NCBI RefSeq assembly: GCF_036174265.1
Contig: NZ_CP108055.1
Span: 7,998,001 to 8,062,000, forward strand
From: Streptomyces sp. NBC_00285
GTDB taxonomy: Bacteria > Actinomycetota > Actinomycetes > Streptomycetales > Streptomycetaceae
DNA: 64,000 nt
Direction of reading: 5' to 3'
In this document: positions 8,218 through 16,411 of the stretch, piece after piece
Numbering within the stretch: the stretch's first letter is position 1
Layout: every line of letters starts with the position of its first letter
Notes under the pieces: model-generated
Databases searched by the model: none
What the model saw: only the letters and a program-made list of their open reading frames with translations
Told to the model about the DNA's origin: nothing
Program-made: the position numbers and the translations under genes

Positions 8218-9942
8218 TCAGGTCGTCGGCAAGGTGACCCAGGCGCTCGACAGCGTCTGCGGTGAGGACGTGAACACCCGGAGCCGGATCCGCTGACCCG
8301 GCTTCGGCAGGGCGTACGCCCCATCGGGCGGCCGCAGTTCATAGGTCGCCGTCGCATGGGCGGCCAGCGTGGCCGGCCCCCGCAGGACCGAGAAATACGG
8401 GTACATGCCCTGGCCCCGCGTCAGCGTGAAGTGCGGGGCGAGGGCGTCGTCGTCGGTGTTGGTGACGCGGAGGGTCAGCCGGGAGAGCGTGCGGGTGTCA
8501 TGGTGCAGCGCGGTGACCTCCATGCGCAGGGGCGGTGAGCCGGTGGCCGCCAGCGCCGCGCTCGCCAGGGCCGGGCTCAGCAGCAGTACGGCCGCGGCGA
8601 TCCGAGCGGGGCGCCGCTGCGGGCCACCGAGCCGTGCCGTGAACGGCTGCCAGGCCCCGGCGAACTCCGACGCGGGAGCGGTGACGGCCGCCGCGAGCCA
8701 CAGCGGCGTCATCATCAGGTAGTAACCGTCCTGTGAACGGGTCGCCAGATAGAAGGCCAGCCACGGCAGCACGGTCACCGCCGGGCCCAGTCGGCGCACG
8801 AACAGCACGGACAGCGCCAGCAGACCGGCGAGCAGCAGCAGGCTCGCGTACCCGTACCAGTCGAGCCGGTCGCTGCCGTCCGTGAGATACAGCGACACAC
8901 CCACCAGGCCCTGGCCGTGCAGCACCGCACCCTGGACCAACGGCAGCGCGATCCCCTTGAACCACGCGACCGGCTGGCTCACGATGAAATACGTGTTGAT
9001 CAGCAGCCATACGGTGGTGGCGACCCCGGCGAGTCGCAGTACCACCAGGCTCGCCGCCCGCGCGCCGAGCTCCCCGCGCCGCACGGCGTAGATCCCGGCG
9101 ATGAGGAACGGCGTCAGGAACCACGGCAGTTGCTGCGCCGCGCACGCAGCGCCCAGACAGGCGGCCTGCGCCACCCCGGCCGCCCCCAGCCGCCCGCCCC
9201 GCCCGATCCGGGGCCAGCGCACCACCACCGGCACCAGCAGGGCCAGCGCCAGGATCGCCGGGTAGCCGAGCCTGCCGTACATGGAAATCATCGAGAATCC
9301 CAGGCACGCCATGGTCGCCGCCGAACGCCACGGCACGGGCAGCAGCCGCCACAGCACGACCGTGCCGACGAGCAGCGCGCCGGTGCTCATCGCTATGGCG
9401 GGCAGGCCGCCGTGCCCGAGCGGGAGCAGGGTCGCGGTCAACAGCGGGGCGAGCGGGGGATAGCCGTACGTGTAGTCGTAGCCGCCCGTGACGGTCGGGG
9501 TCAGCGCGATGCCGTTGCCGCCGAACAACCAGGGCCAGGGGTGGCCGTAGACGCCGTGTCCGGCGACCAGGTCGCGGGCTGCCTGGGCGGTGAGGACGGA
9601 CTCGTCGGAGCCGCGGTGGAACAGGACGAACGTGCACAGGGCGAGCGTCAGCCCGGTCACCAGCACGCACAGGTCCACGCGTGCCAGGGACCGCCGGCCG
9701 CGCACCACCAGGGCCAGGACGCCGCAGACGAGGATCGAGGCGTAGCAGACGGAGATCACCATGGCCACCGCAGGACGGTGGGTGGCGGCCTGCGTCCACA
9801 CCTCGCGGGTGCCGATGAACAGACTGACGTCCGCGAGCAGCGTCAGGACGCGATGCCACTGCGTGGGGGGTTCCGGGGCTGCGGTCACCGCCGGCTGGGT
9901 CCGCCGGCCGGGTGCCGGCAGCTGGGTATCTGTCAGGAGCAC
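8218..9942 (-). CDS. GT-C-like integral membrane glycosyltransferase
   Basis: About 574 residues with ten or more transmembrane helices and a loop typical of the DUF2029/GT87-like mannosyltransferase superfamily (AQAARDLVAGHGVYGHPWPW and YTYGYPPLAPLL). The probable substrate is a polyprenyl-phosphate sugar, with transfer on the outer face of the membrane. The last 115 or so residues form a soluble beta-rich tail that follows the final helix. I placed the start at the GTG at 9942; no clear ribosome site precedes it, so it may be leaderless or start further in. It converges on yceI with 4 bp between the stop codons. Confidence 0.75.
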   Translation of the reverse strand: MLLTDTQLPAPGRRTQPAVTAAPEPPTQWHRVLTLLADVSLFIGTREVWTQAATHRPAVAMVISVCYASILVCGVLALVVRGRRSLARVDLCVLVTGLTLALCTFVLFHRGSDESVLTAQAARDLVAGHGVYGHPWPWLFGGNGIALTPTVTGGYDYTYGYPPLAPLLTATLLPLGHGGLPAIAMSTGALLVGTVVLWRLLPVPWRSAATMACLGFSMISMYGRLGYPAILALALLVPVVVRWPRIGRGGRLGAAGVAQAACLGAACAAQQLPWFLTPFLIAGIYAVRRGELGARAASLVVLRLAGVATTVWLLINTYFIVSQPVAWFKGIALPLVQGAVLHGQGLVGVSLYLTDGSDRLDWYGYASLLLLAGLLALSVLFVRRLGPAVTVLPWLAFYLATRSQDGYYLMMTPLWLAAAVTAPASEFAGAWQPFTARLGGPQRRPARIAAAVLLLSPALASAALAATGSPPLRMEVTALHHDTRTLSRLTLRVTNTDDDALAPHFTLTRGQGMYPYFSVLRGPATLAAHATATYELRPPDGAYALPKPGQRIRLRVFTSSPQTLSSAWVTLPTT

Positions 9943-10154
9943 GGCATCGGACGCTAACCGGACGCGGTGAGGGGCATGCCGTCGGAGGCCTAGAGTCCGG
10001 TGTGAGCCCGGTAAGACCCTTTCGTCACGGTGGGCGGGATCGGATCTGTCCGCCGATGCGTCGCCCACCGTGTCGCTGTTGGGCCGAACGGGTGACTTGG
10101 CGTAAGAATGGCTGGTGCAGGCATGGAAAAAATGCGAGTCGGAGCGGGGGACCG

Positions 10155-10544
10155 GTGAACAGGTACGACGTCACCGATGAACAGTGGGAAGGGCTCGCCC
10201 AGGTCGTTCCGCTGCGCGGGCGGGACGCGTGGCCGTCAGCGGTCGACCACCGGTCCGTACCGGAGGCGGAGACCGAGGCCCGGCGCCGTTTCGTCGTCCT
10301 GCGGATCAGCGTCTTCGCGGACGCCCGCGAGGTCGCCGAGACACTCATGGCGGGCATCCCCGTCCTGCTCGACCTCACCGCCGCCGAGACGGACGTCGCC
10401 AAGCGGGTTCTCGACTTCAGTACGGGCGTCGTGTTCGGACTGGCGAGCGGGATGCACCGGGTGGACCGCAACGTGTTCCTGCTGACACCGGCCGGAACCG
10501 AGGTGACGGGGCTGATGGAAGGCGCGGGGATGCCGGGGTCCTGA
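10155..10544 (+). CDS. SepF-like cell-division protein
   Basis: About 129 residues. The conserved SepF (DUF552) core is clear: RRFVVLRISVFADAREVAE, PVLLDLTAAETDVAKRVLDF, then FGLASGMHRVDRNVFLLTP. SepF links FtsZ to the membrane and shapes FtsZ rings. The canonical amphipathic N-terminal membrane helix is not obvious, and this gene is not in the dcw cluster. It is therefore probably one of the extra SepF-like proteins of Streptomyces. The GTG at 10155 follows GGAGCGGGGG. Confidence 0.85.
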   Translation: MNRYDVTDEQWEGLAQVVPLRGRDAWPSAVDHRSVPEAETEARRRFVVLRISVFADAREVAETLMAGIPVLLDLTAAETDVAKRVLDFSTGVVFGLASGMHRVDRNVFLLTPAGTEVTGLMEGAGMPGS

Positions 10545-10623
10545 GCCCCGGCGGTTCGCTCGATCGTAGGAAGGCCGCGAGGCAGGAACGGTTCGCCCGC
10601 CGGCGGAGTCCTACGGTCCGGAT

Positions 10624-11847
10624 ATGCGTGTACCCCCCACATCCGCCACGCCCCCGGCGTCCGCCACGTCTCCCGTCGTCCCGGCCCAGTCGGCTCCTCC
10701 GCTCACGGAGCAGTCACCGGGCGGTGAACGCCGTCCCGGCCGGCCCTGTCTCACCGAACTCCGGCTGTCCGCGTACGCCGCGCACCGGCAGGCCGGGTTA
10801 CCGCTCGGGCCGCTGACGCTGTTCGCCGGACCGAGCGGCGGCGGCAAGACGAGCGCGCTCAGGGCGTACGAGGCCCTCGCGCGACTCGGCGGCGGCGCGA
10901 GCCTCGCCGAGGTGTTCCCCGACCCCGTCGCCTGCGTCCCGGACCGGGCCCGCCCCGACGCGCAACGCCGCCGCGGCTTCCGGATCGGCTGCACGGCCGA
11001 CGGACCCGAGGGGCCGGTCCGCCTCGACGTCGCCGTCCAGGCCGAGCCCGAACTGCGCATCGTGGGCGAGCGGTTGACCTCCGGCGGGGTCGTCCTCCTG
11101 GAGACCGCCCTGCGCGACCCCTCCCGCCGGACCGTGCAGGCCGCCTGGCACACCGCGGGGGCCGCCCCGGTCACCCGGGCCCCGCTCCCGGACGACCGAC
11201 TCGGCACCGCACTCCTCCCACTGCGCGTGGCCGGCAAGACGGACGGGCAGCGGAGCGTCCTCGCCGCCGCCGAACAGATGGTCGTCGCCCTGCGCTCCGT
11301 CTTCGGCTGCGACCCACGGCCCGGACGCATGCGCCTGCCCGTCCCGGCCGGCTCCGGACGACTGCTCGGCGGCTGCGACAACCTCGCCGACGTCCTGTGG
11401 CGCACCCGCGCGGAGTGCGGCCGACGGCACGCGCAGCTCGTCGCCGCGGTGCGCGCCGGGTGCGCGGGGTCCGTCACCGACGTCCTCGCCGAACCGCTGC
11501 TCACCGGCACGGTCCGGGCGCTGCTCGACCGCGGCGACGGCAGCCGTACGGAGCTGAAGCGGCTCGGCGACGGCGAGTTGAGGTACCTCGCCCTCGCGCT
11601 GGTGCTGCTCACCGGACCCGGCGTGCTGGAGGTCGACCCGGCCGGCGAAGTGCCCGCGGCGATGCAGACGCTCACCGTGCTCGCCGACAACCTCGACCGC
11701 GGACTGGACGTACGGCAGCGGGCCGAACTGCTGCGGCTGGCAGTGCGGATGTGCGAGCGCGGGCACATCCGGCTCGTCGGCGCGGTGAGCGACGCCTCCT
11801 GGGCGGCCGGGACGGAGGGCGTCACGGTGGTACACCTGGTGCCGTGA
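10624..11847 (+). CDS. AAA/SMC-like ATPase with a TTA (bldA-type) codon
   Basis: About 407 residues. Walker A is GPSGGGKT (residues 69-76) within an ABC/SMC-like first strand (LGPLTLFAGPSGGGKTSAL). Near the C-terminus, RLGDGELRYLALALVLL resembles an ABC signature helix and is followed by a weak Walker B (VLEVDP) without the usual DE pair. It resembles AAA_21-type ATP-binding proteins. Leu59 is encoded by TTA (10798-10800), the rare codon read by the bldA tRNA, so translation may be developmentally controlled. The stop overlaps the GTG of the MazG-like gene (GTGA), which suggests a functional pair. Confidence 0.8.
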   Translation: MRVPPTSATPPASATSPVVPAQSAPPLTEQSPGGERRPGRPCLTELRLSAYAAHRQAGLPLGPLTLFAGPSGGGKTSALRAYEALARLGGGASLAEVFPDPVACVPDRARPDAQRRRGFRIGCTADGPEGPVRLDVAVQAEPELRIVGERLTSGGVVLLETALRDPSRRTVQAAWHTAGAAPVTRAPLPDDRLGTALLPLRVAGKTDGQRSVLAAAEQMVVALRSVFGCDPRPGRMRLPVPAGSGRLLGGCDNLADVLWRTRAECGRRHAQLVAAVRAGCAGSVTDVLAEPLLTGTVRALLDRGDGSRTELKRLGDGELRYLALALVLLTGPGVLEVDPAGEVPAAMQTLTVLADNLDRGLDVRQRAELLRLAVRMCERGHIRLVGAVSDASWAAGTEGVTVVHLVP

Positions 11848-12170
11848 CAGAACCTCTTGACGTGGCGAAACTGCAGCGCAGGCTGGCCGAGTTCGCGGCG
11901 GCCCGCAACTGGCAGCCCTACCACACCCCCAAGAACCTCGTCGCCGCGCTCAGCGTGGAGGCCTCCGAACTGGTCGAGATCTTCCAATGGTTGACGCCCG
12001 AGGAGTCGGCGCGGGTCATGGACGACCCCGACACCGCGCACCGCGTCAAGGACGAGGTCGCCGACGTGCTCGCGTATCTGCTCCAGCTGTGCGGGGCGCT
12101 CGGCGTCGATCCGTTGGCGGCGCTGGACGCGAAGATCGACCGGAACGAGCGGAGGTTTCCGGCTCCGTGA
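11844..12170 (+). CDS. MazG-like nucleotide pyrophosphohydrolase
   Basis: About 108 residues. The all-alpha MazG/dCTPase fold signature is present: LVAALSVEASELVEIFQW (EASELVE metal ligands) and RVKDEVADVLAYLLQLC (EVADV ligands). Members hydrolyse (d)NTPs to NMP plus pyrophosphate and clean up or deplete nucleotide pools. The start GTG overlaps the preceding ATPase stop by 4 bp, so the two are translationally coupled. If the TTA codon upstream limits the ATPase, this gene would be affected too. Confidence 0.9.
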   Translation: MTEPLDVAKLQRRLAEFAAARNWQPYHTPKNLVAALSVEASELVEIFQWLTPEESARVMDDPDTAHRVKDEVADVLAYLLQLCGALGVDPLAALDAKIDRNERRFPAP

Positions 12171-12347
12171 GGAGTGGTCCAGTCCTCTTTCACTCTCCGT
12201 GATGAGACGGTGGTCCGAAATCGATTTGGTGTCCACAAATTTCCGTCTACCTCTGGCTTTTCGTTCCGAGCGACCTCACTCTGGGTAGTGGACAAGGGAG
12301 TTCGGGCGGACGTGCCGGGGGCGCGTCGCGACAGACGGGGGCAGCCG

Positions 12348-12818
12348 ATGGACGCGGTGCGGCTCATCGTGACGAGCAGGCGTGCCCTGGCCGGGGGCGG
12401 CGAGGCGCCTCAGGTCATGGCCGAGGTGTGGCAGGCGCAGGCTCTGGCCCAGGCGATAGGGAGTCGCCTCGCGGTCGCCGGACCACCGGAACTCCGCGGC
12501 GAGGCCCTCGGGTTGACCGAACTCGCGGGCCGCGGCTGCGGTGTCCTGGACCGCCCCGACATCGCCTTGGCGGAGTTGCGGGCCGCGCAGCTCACCGACC
12601 TGGGCGACGCCCGCCAGGCACTGCTCTGCCTCGGCGGCCTCCTCGGCGAGGTGGGCATCGCCCTGGTCTCTCTCGCCTGCGCCGCGGACGACGAGACGAC
12701 GTACTGGCAGTGCATGGAGGCGATCGACGCGGCGGACGAGTCTCGGGACCGGGTGCTGGAGATGCTGCGAAGACTTGCGGACCGGGGGGAGGTGGCGGTG
12801 GAGCGGGAGGCGGGGTGA
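12348..12818 (+). CDS. Small hypothetical protein (DUF6099-like)
   Basis: About 156 residues, mainly alpha-helical, with no signal peptide or membrane span. Helical stretches such as EVWQAQALAQAIGSRLAV and ARQALLCLGGLLGEVGIAL are seen. From memory it resembles a Streptomyces-specific family annotated DUF6099; I do not know a function. The ATG at 12348 follows GGGGGCAG. The 177-bp region before it is AT-richer than its surroundings and may hold its promoter. A 35-bp tandem repeat begins exactly at its stop codon. Confidence 0.7.
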   Translation: MDAVRLIVTSRRALAGGGEAPQVMAEVWQAQALAQAIGSRLAVAGPPELRGEALGLTELAGRGCGVLDRPDIALAELRAAQLTDLGDARQALLCLGGLLGEVGIALVSLACAADDETTYWQCMEAIDAADESRDRVLEMLRRLADRGEVAVEREAG

Positions 12819-12902
12819 GTTGTCGGCCACGGGCCTGGCGGGGGGTGGGGTGAGTTGTCGGCTACGGGCTTGGCGGGGGGTGGGGTGAGTGTTCGGCCGC
12901 GG
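12815..12902. repeat. 35-bp tandem repeat, 2.5-3 copies
   Basis: GTGAGT-starting units begin at 12815, 12850 and 12885. The third is diverged and shortened. The first unit overlaps the stop codon of the upstream gene. The unit is G-rich on the plus strand (GGCGGGGGGTGGGG), so it could form quadruplex structures. Confidence 0.75.
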
Positions 12903-13005
12903 GCCTGGCCGGAGGGCCTGGGCCTGGCGGGAGGGAGGGTGAGCTCTCAGTCGCGGGTTCGGTGGATGCCGGCCGAGCCCCGCGGCGGAGCCACTCATGC
13001 CACAG

Positions 13006-13068
13006 CCCCGCGCCCCTGACTGGGCACAGCTGGGCACGCTCCGACTGCACCCACTCAGGGGCGCGGGG
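13006..13068. terminator. Streptomyces-type intergenic hairpin (14-bp perfect stem)
   Basis: The arms CCCCGCGCCCCTGA (13006-13019) and TCAGGGGCGCGGGG (13055-13068) are perfectly complementary. The right arm continues as AACTGCGCGACCAGCCCCC, a sequence found between many Streptomyces genes. It lies in the non-coding stretch 12819-13382 and probably acts as a bidirectional terminator without a U-run. Confidence 0.75.
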
Positions 13069-13084
13069 AACTGCGCGACCAGCC

Positions 13085-13328
13085 CCCACCGGCCCGCACC
13101 CGGCGGACCTTCACCGGCCCGCGCCTGGGGGCTCCTCATCGGCCTGCACCCGGCGGCCCCCATCGGGCCGCACCTGGCTGACCTTCACGGGGCTGTACCC
13201 GGCGGGCCTTCATAGGCCCGCACCCGGCGGCTCCTCATCGGCCTGCACCCGGCGGCCCCCACCGGGCCGCACCTGGCTGACCCTCACGGGCCCGCACCCG
13301 GCGGACCTTCATAGGCCCGCACCCGCCG
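13085..13328. repeat. Nested tandem repeat: 99-bp period built of ~25-bp modules
   Basis: CTCCTCATCGGCCTGCACC occurs at 13132 and 13231, giving a 99-bp period (33 codons). Inside it, modules of about 25 bp carry the core GCACCCGGCGG followed by CTTCA or CTCAT. One plus-strand frame stays open through the array, but its composition is repeat-driven and no start with a ribosome site is seen. I read it as non-coding. It fills most of the gene-free region before 13383. Confidence 0.7.
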
Positions 13329-13382
13329 GCGCCGGTGAGCGGACCTCGCCCGCGTCCCGGCCTCCCCGGGGTGACCGAACCC

Positions 13383-13547
13383 TCAGACGGCCTCTTCCTC
13401 GCCGACGCCCCGGCCCGCCGAACCTCCGGCCGACTGAAGATCCGCGTCCAGTGCCGAAAGATCCGCGTTCAGCGACGCCATCAACTCCTCCATCTGCTGC
13501 AGCAACCCCTTCGGCTGCCCAGCCAGCGACACGGTTTCCTCGGACAT
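13383..13547 (-). CDS. 54-residue acidic peptide, function unknown
   Basis: The ATG at 13547 is preceded on the minus strand by GAGGAGG at ideal spacing, good evidence for translation. The peptide begins MSEETVSLAGQPKGLLQQ and continues as an amphipathic helix with regularly spaced Leu and Asp (LNADLSALDADLQ), then a Gly/Ser-rich and acidic tail. It has no Cys, signal peptide or transmembrane span. The leader-like helix and small-residue tail recall peptide-precursor genes, but no modification enzyme is adjacent. A small regulatory or structural protein is equally possible. Confidence 0.6.
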   Translation of the reverse strand: MSEETVSLAGQPKGLLQQMEELMASLNADLSALDADLQSAGGSAGRGVGEEEAV

Positions 13548-13775
13548 GACGGCCTCCTCGGCCCAAGTACCCGGACGGCGGGGCCGACGCGGGTAACGGA
13601 TGACGCACCGGCGACGACAAGCCGGCTCCGCCCGAGCCAACGATCACCAAAGGGCCCGGTCACTGGCATGGTCACCCCTCCCGCACGCCGTTGACGCATT
13701 TTCACCCGCCCGGGGACCACTGAGGTCACAGGGGCTGCTGAGGCCACGGCGCACTCCTGCGTGCAGGATGGAGAC

Positions 13776-14699
13776 ATGGATCTCCGCATCTTCACCGAGC
13801 CCCAGCAGGGCGCGAGCTACGACACCCTCCTCACCGTCGCCAAGGCCACCGAGGATCTCGGTTTCGACGCCTTCTTCCGCTCCGACCACTACCTCAGGAT
13901 GGGCGACGCCGACGGCCTCCCCGGCCCCACCGACGCCTGGATCACCCTCGCCGGCCTGGCCCGCGAGACCAAGCGCATACGCCTCGGCACCCTGATGACC
14001 GCCGCCACCTTCCGGCTGCCCGGCGTCCTCGCCATCCAGGTCGCCCAGGTCGACCAGATGTCCGGCGGCCGCGTCGAACTGGGCCTGGGCGCAGGCTGGT
14101 TCGAGGAGGAGCACGCGGCGTACGGCATCCCGTTCCCGAAGGAGAAGTTCCCCCGCCTGGAGGAGCAACTGGAGATCGTCACCGGTCTGTGGGCCACCGA
14201 GCCCGGGGAGACCTTCGACTTCCACGGCAAGCACTACGACCTCACGAAGTCACCCGCACTGCCCAAGCCCGCGCAGAGCAGGATCCCCGTGCTGATCGGC
14301 GGCCAGGGCGCGACCCGCACCCCGCGGCTGGCAGCCCGCTACGCCGATGAGTTCAATATGCCGTTCGGCACGCCCGAGGACAGCGAGACGCAGTTCGGCC
14401 GGGTCCGGGCCGCCGCTCAGGAGGCGGGCCGCGCGGCCGACGCGATCACCTTCTCCAACGTCCTCGTCGTCTGCGTCGGCAAGGACGACCAGGAGGTCGC
14501 CCGCCGCGCCGCGGCGATCGGCCGCGAGGTCGACGATCTCAAGACCAACGGCCTGGCCGGCACCCCCGCCGAAGTCGTCGACAAGATCGGCCGCTACGCC
14601 GCCGTGGGCTCGCGCCGCGTCTACCTCCAGGTTCTCGACCTCGACGACCTGGACCACCTGGAGCTGATCTCCGCCCAGGTCCAGTCGCAGCTGTCGTAA
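13776..14699 (+). CDS. LLM-class F420-dependent oxidoreductase
   Basis: About 307 residues of the bacterial luciferase-like TIM-barrel family. It shows DLRIFTEPQQGASYDTLL, FRSDHYLRMG, IRLGTLMTAATFRLPGVLA, GRVELGLGAGWFEEEHAAYG and IPVLIGGQGATRTPRLAARY, the pattern typical of the F420-dependent TIGR03560-like group. The cofactor is probably F420 (or FMN); the substrate is unknown. The ATG at 13776 is used because an earlier in-frame GTG adds only five residues and the GGATGGAGA ribosome site fits 13776. Confidence 0.9.
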   Translation: MDLRIFTEPQQGASYDTLLTVAKATEDLGFDAFFRSDHYLRMGDADGLPGPTDAWITLAGLARETKRIRLGTLMTAATFRLPGVLAIQVAQVDQMSGGRVELGLGAGWFEEEHAAYGIPFPKEKFPRLEEQLEIVTGLWATEPGETFDFHGKHYDLTKSPALPKPAQSRIPVLIGGQGATRTPRLAARYADEFNMPFGTPEDSETQFGRVRAAAQEAGRAADAITFSNVLVVCVGKDDQEVARRAAAIGREVDDLKTNGLAGTPAEVVDKIGRYAAVGSRRVYLQVLDLDDLDHLELISAQVQSQLS

Positions 14700-14929
14700 C
14701 GCACCTACCGCGACGGTGACGGTGACCGGTTCACCGTCCGGCGGGTCGAGCCGTGTGTGTGCTCCGATCCGCCGGAGGTGCCGTCACGGCTCGTGGCCCA
14801 CCGCCACGTACTGCGGTACGACGGGGGTCAGCCCTGATGAAAAACCCCGGGTGCCGGCGATGCCCGGTCGGTACGGTGTGCGTATTCGCAGTTCAGACCC
14901 GTACTCCCACCGTTCTGAGGCCAGTCACC

Positions 14930-16411
14930 GTGTTCCTGACCCTCACCACCACCGGCACCCCCGAGCGCCCAGCCACCGATCTCGGCTTCCTGCTGCACAA
15001 GCACCCCGGGAAGGCGCAGGCGTTCTCCACGTCCTACGGCACAGCGCACGTCCTGTATCCCGATGCGGACGAACAGCGCTGCACGGCCGCGCTGTTGCTG
15101 GAGGTCGATGCGGTGGCGCTGGTCAGGCGCGGCAAGGGCAAGGGCCGCGGTGGCGCCCCCGACGCGGCACTCGCGCAGTACGTCAATGACCGCCCGTACG
15201 CGGCCTCTTCGCTGCTCGCGGTGGCGCTGAGCGCGGTGTTCTCCAGTGCGATGCGCGGGGTGTGCAGCGCCCGACCCGAACTCCCGGGGCAGGCGAGGCC
15301 GTTGCGTATCGAGGTGCCGGCGCTCCCGGCCCGCGGTGGTCCGGAACTCGTACGACGGCTCTTCGAGCCGCTCGGCTGGACGGTGAGCGCCGAACCGGTC
15401 GCGCTGGACACCGAGTTCCCGCAGTGGGGCGACTCGCGCTACGTCCGCCTTGAACTGGAGTCCACGCAGCTCACCGTCGCCGAGGCGCTGCGTCATCTGT
15501 ACGTCCTCCTGCCGGTCCTCGACGACGCCAAGCACTACTGGGTGTCCCCCGACGAGGTCGACAAGCTGCTCAGGGCCGGTGAGGGCTGGCTGCCCGAGCA
15601 CCCGGAGCAGAAGCTGATCACCAGCCGTTACCTGTCCCGACGCTGGTCGCTGACGCGCGAGGCGATGGAACGCCTCGAACTGGTGCGGCTCGCCGAGACC
15701 GACGACAGCGAGGTCGAGGACATCGACAACGCCGTCGAGGCGGAGACCGAGACAGAGGAGAGGCCCACCCCGCTCGCCGTGCAGCGACGTGACGCGATCA
15801 TCGAGGCCCTGCGTGCCTCCGGTGCCGCCCGTGTCCTCGATCTCGGCTGCGGACAGGGCCAGTTGGTGCAGGCATTGCTCAGGGACCCGAAGTTCACCGA
15901 GATCGTCGGCGTCGACGTGTCGGTGCGGGCGCTCACCATCGCCTCCCGTCGGCTGAAGCTGGACCGCATGGGGGAGCGGATGGCCTCCCGCGTCCAGCTC
16001 TTCCAGGGCTCGCTGGCCTACACCGACAAGCGGCTCAAGGGGTACGACGCCGCCGTGCTCAGCGAGGTCATCGAGCACCTGGACCTGCCCCGGCTGCCCG
16101 CCCTGGAGTACGCGGTGTTCGGCGCGGCCCGCCCCCGGACGGTCCTGGTGACCACCCCGAACGTCGAGTACAACGTCCGCTGGGAGAGCCTCCCGGCCGG
16201 GCATGTCCGGCACGGTGACCACCGCTTCGAGTGGACGCGCGCGGAGTTCCGGGCGTGGGCGTCGGCGGTGGCCGAACGGCACGGGTACGACGTGGAGTTC
16301 ACACCGGTGGGGCCTGACGACCCCGAGGTGGGACCGCCCACACAGATGGCCACGTTCGCCATGAAGACCGAGAAGTCGCAGAAGACCGAGAGGGAGGCGA
16401 AGGCCGCATGA
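14930..16411 (+). CDS. hen1: 3'-terminal RNA ribose 2'-O-methyltransferase Hen1
   Basis: About 493 residues. The N-terminal half (MFLTLTTTGTPERPATDLGF, LLHKHPGKAQAF) is the Hen1-N module that activates Pnkp ligation in characterised systems. The C-terminal half is a methyltransferase with LDLGCGQGQL (SAM site) and the Hen1 metal-binding set EVIEHLD plus a later GHVRHGDHRFEW. It methylates the 2'-OH at the cut 3' end before ligation, protecting the repaired RNA from recutting by the same ribotoxin. The GTG at 14930 starts the Hen1-N fold; longer frames upstream lack similarity. The stop overlaps the pnkp ATG (ATGA). Confidence 0.95.
   Translation: MFLTLTTTGTPERPATDLGFLLHKHPGKAQAFSTSYGTAHVLYPDADEQRCTAALLLEVDAVALVRRGKGKGRGGAPDAALAQYVNDRPYAASSLLAVALSAVFSSAMRGVCSARPELPGQARPLRIEVPALPARGGPELVRRLFEPLGWTVSAEPVALDTEFPQWGDSRYVRLELESTQLTVAEALRHLYVLLPVLDDAKHYWVSPDEVDKLLRAGEGWLPEHPEQKLITSRYLSRRWSLTREAMERLELVRLAETDDSEVEDIDNAVEAETETEERPTPLAVQRRDAIIEALRASGAARVLDLGCGQGQLVQALLRDPKFTEIVGVDVSVRALTIASRRLKLDRMGERMASRVQLFQGSLAYTDKRLKGYDAAVLSEVIEHLDLPRLPALEYAVFGAARPRTVLVTTPNVEYNVRWESLPAGHVRHGDHRFEWTRAEFRAWASAVAERHGYDVEFTPVGPDDPEVGPPTQMATFAMKTEKSQKTEREAKAA

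Noticed and set aside
12962..13549. Repeat-encoded protein over the 99-bp tandem array
   Set aside because: Frame openness follows from the repeat unit being a multiple of three; no ribosome site and unlikely composition.
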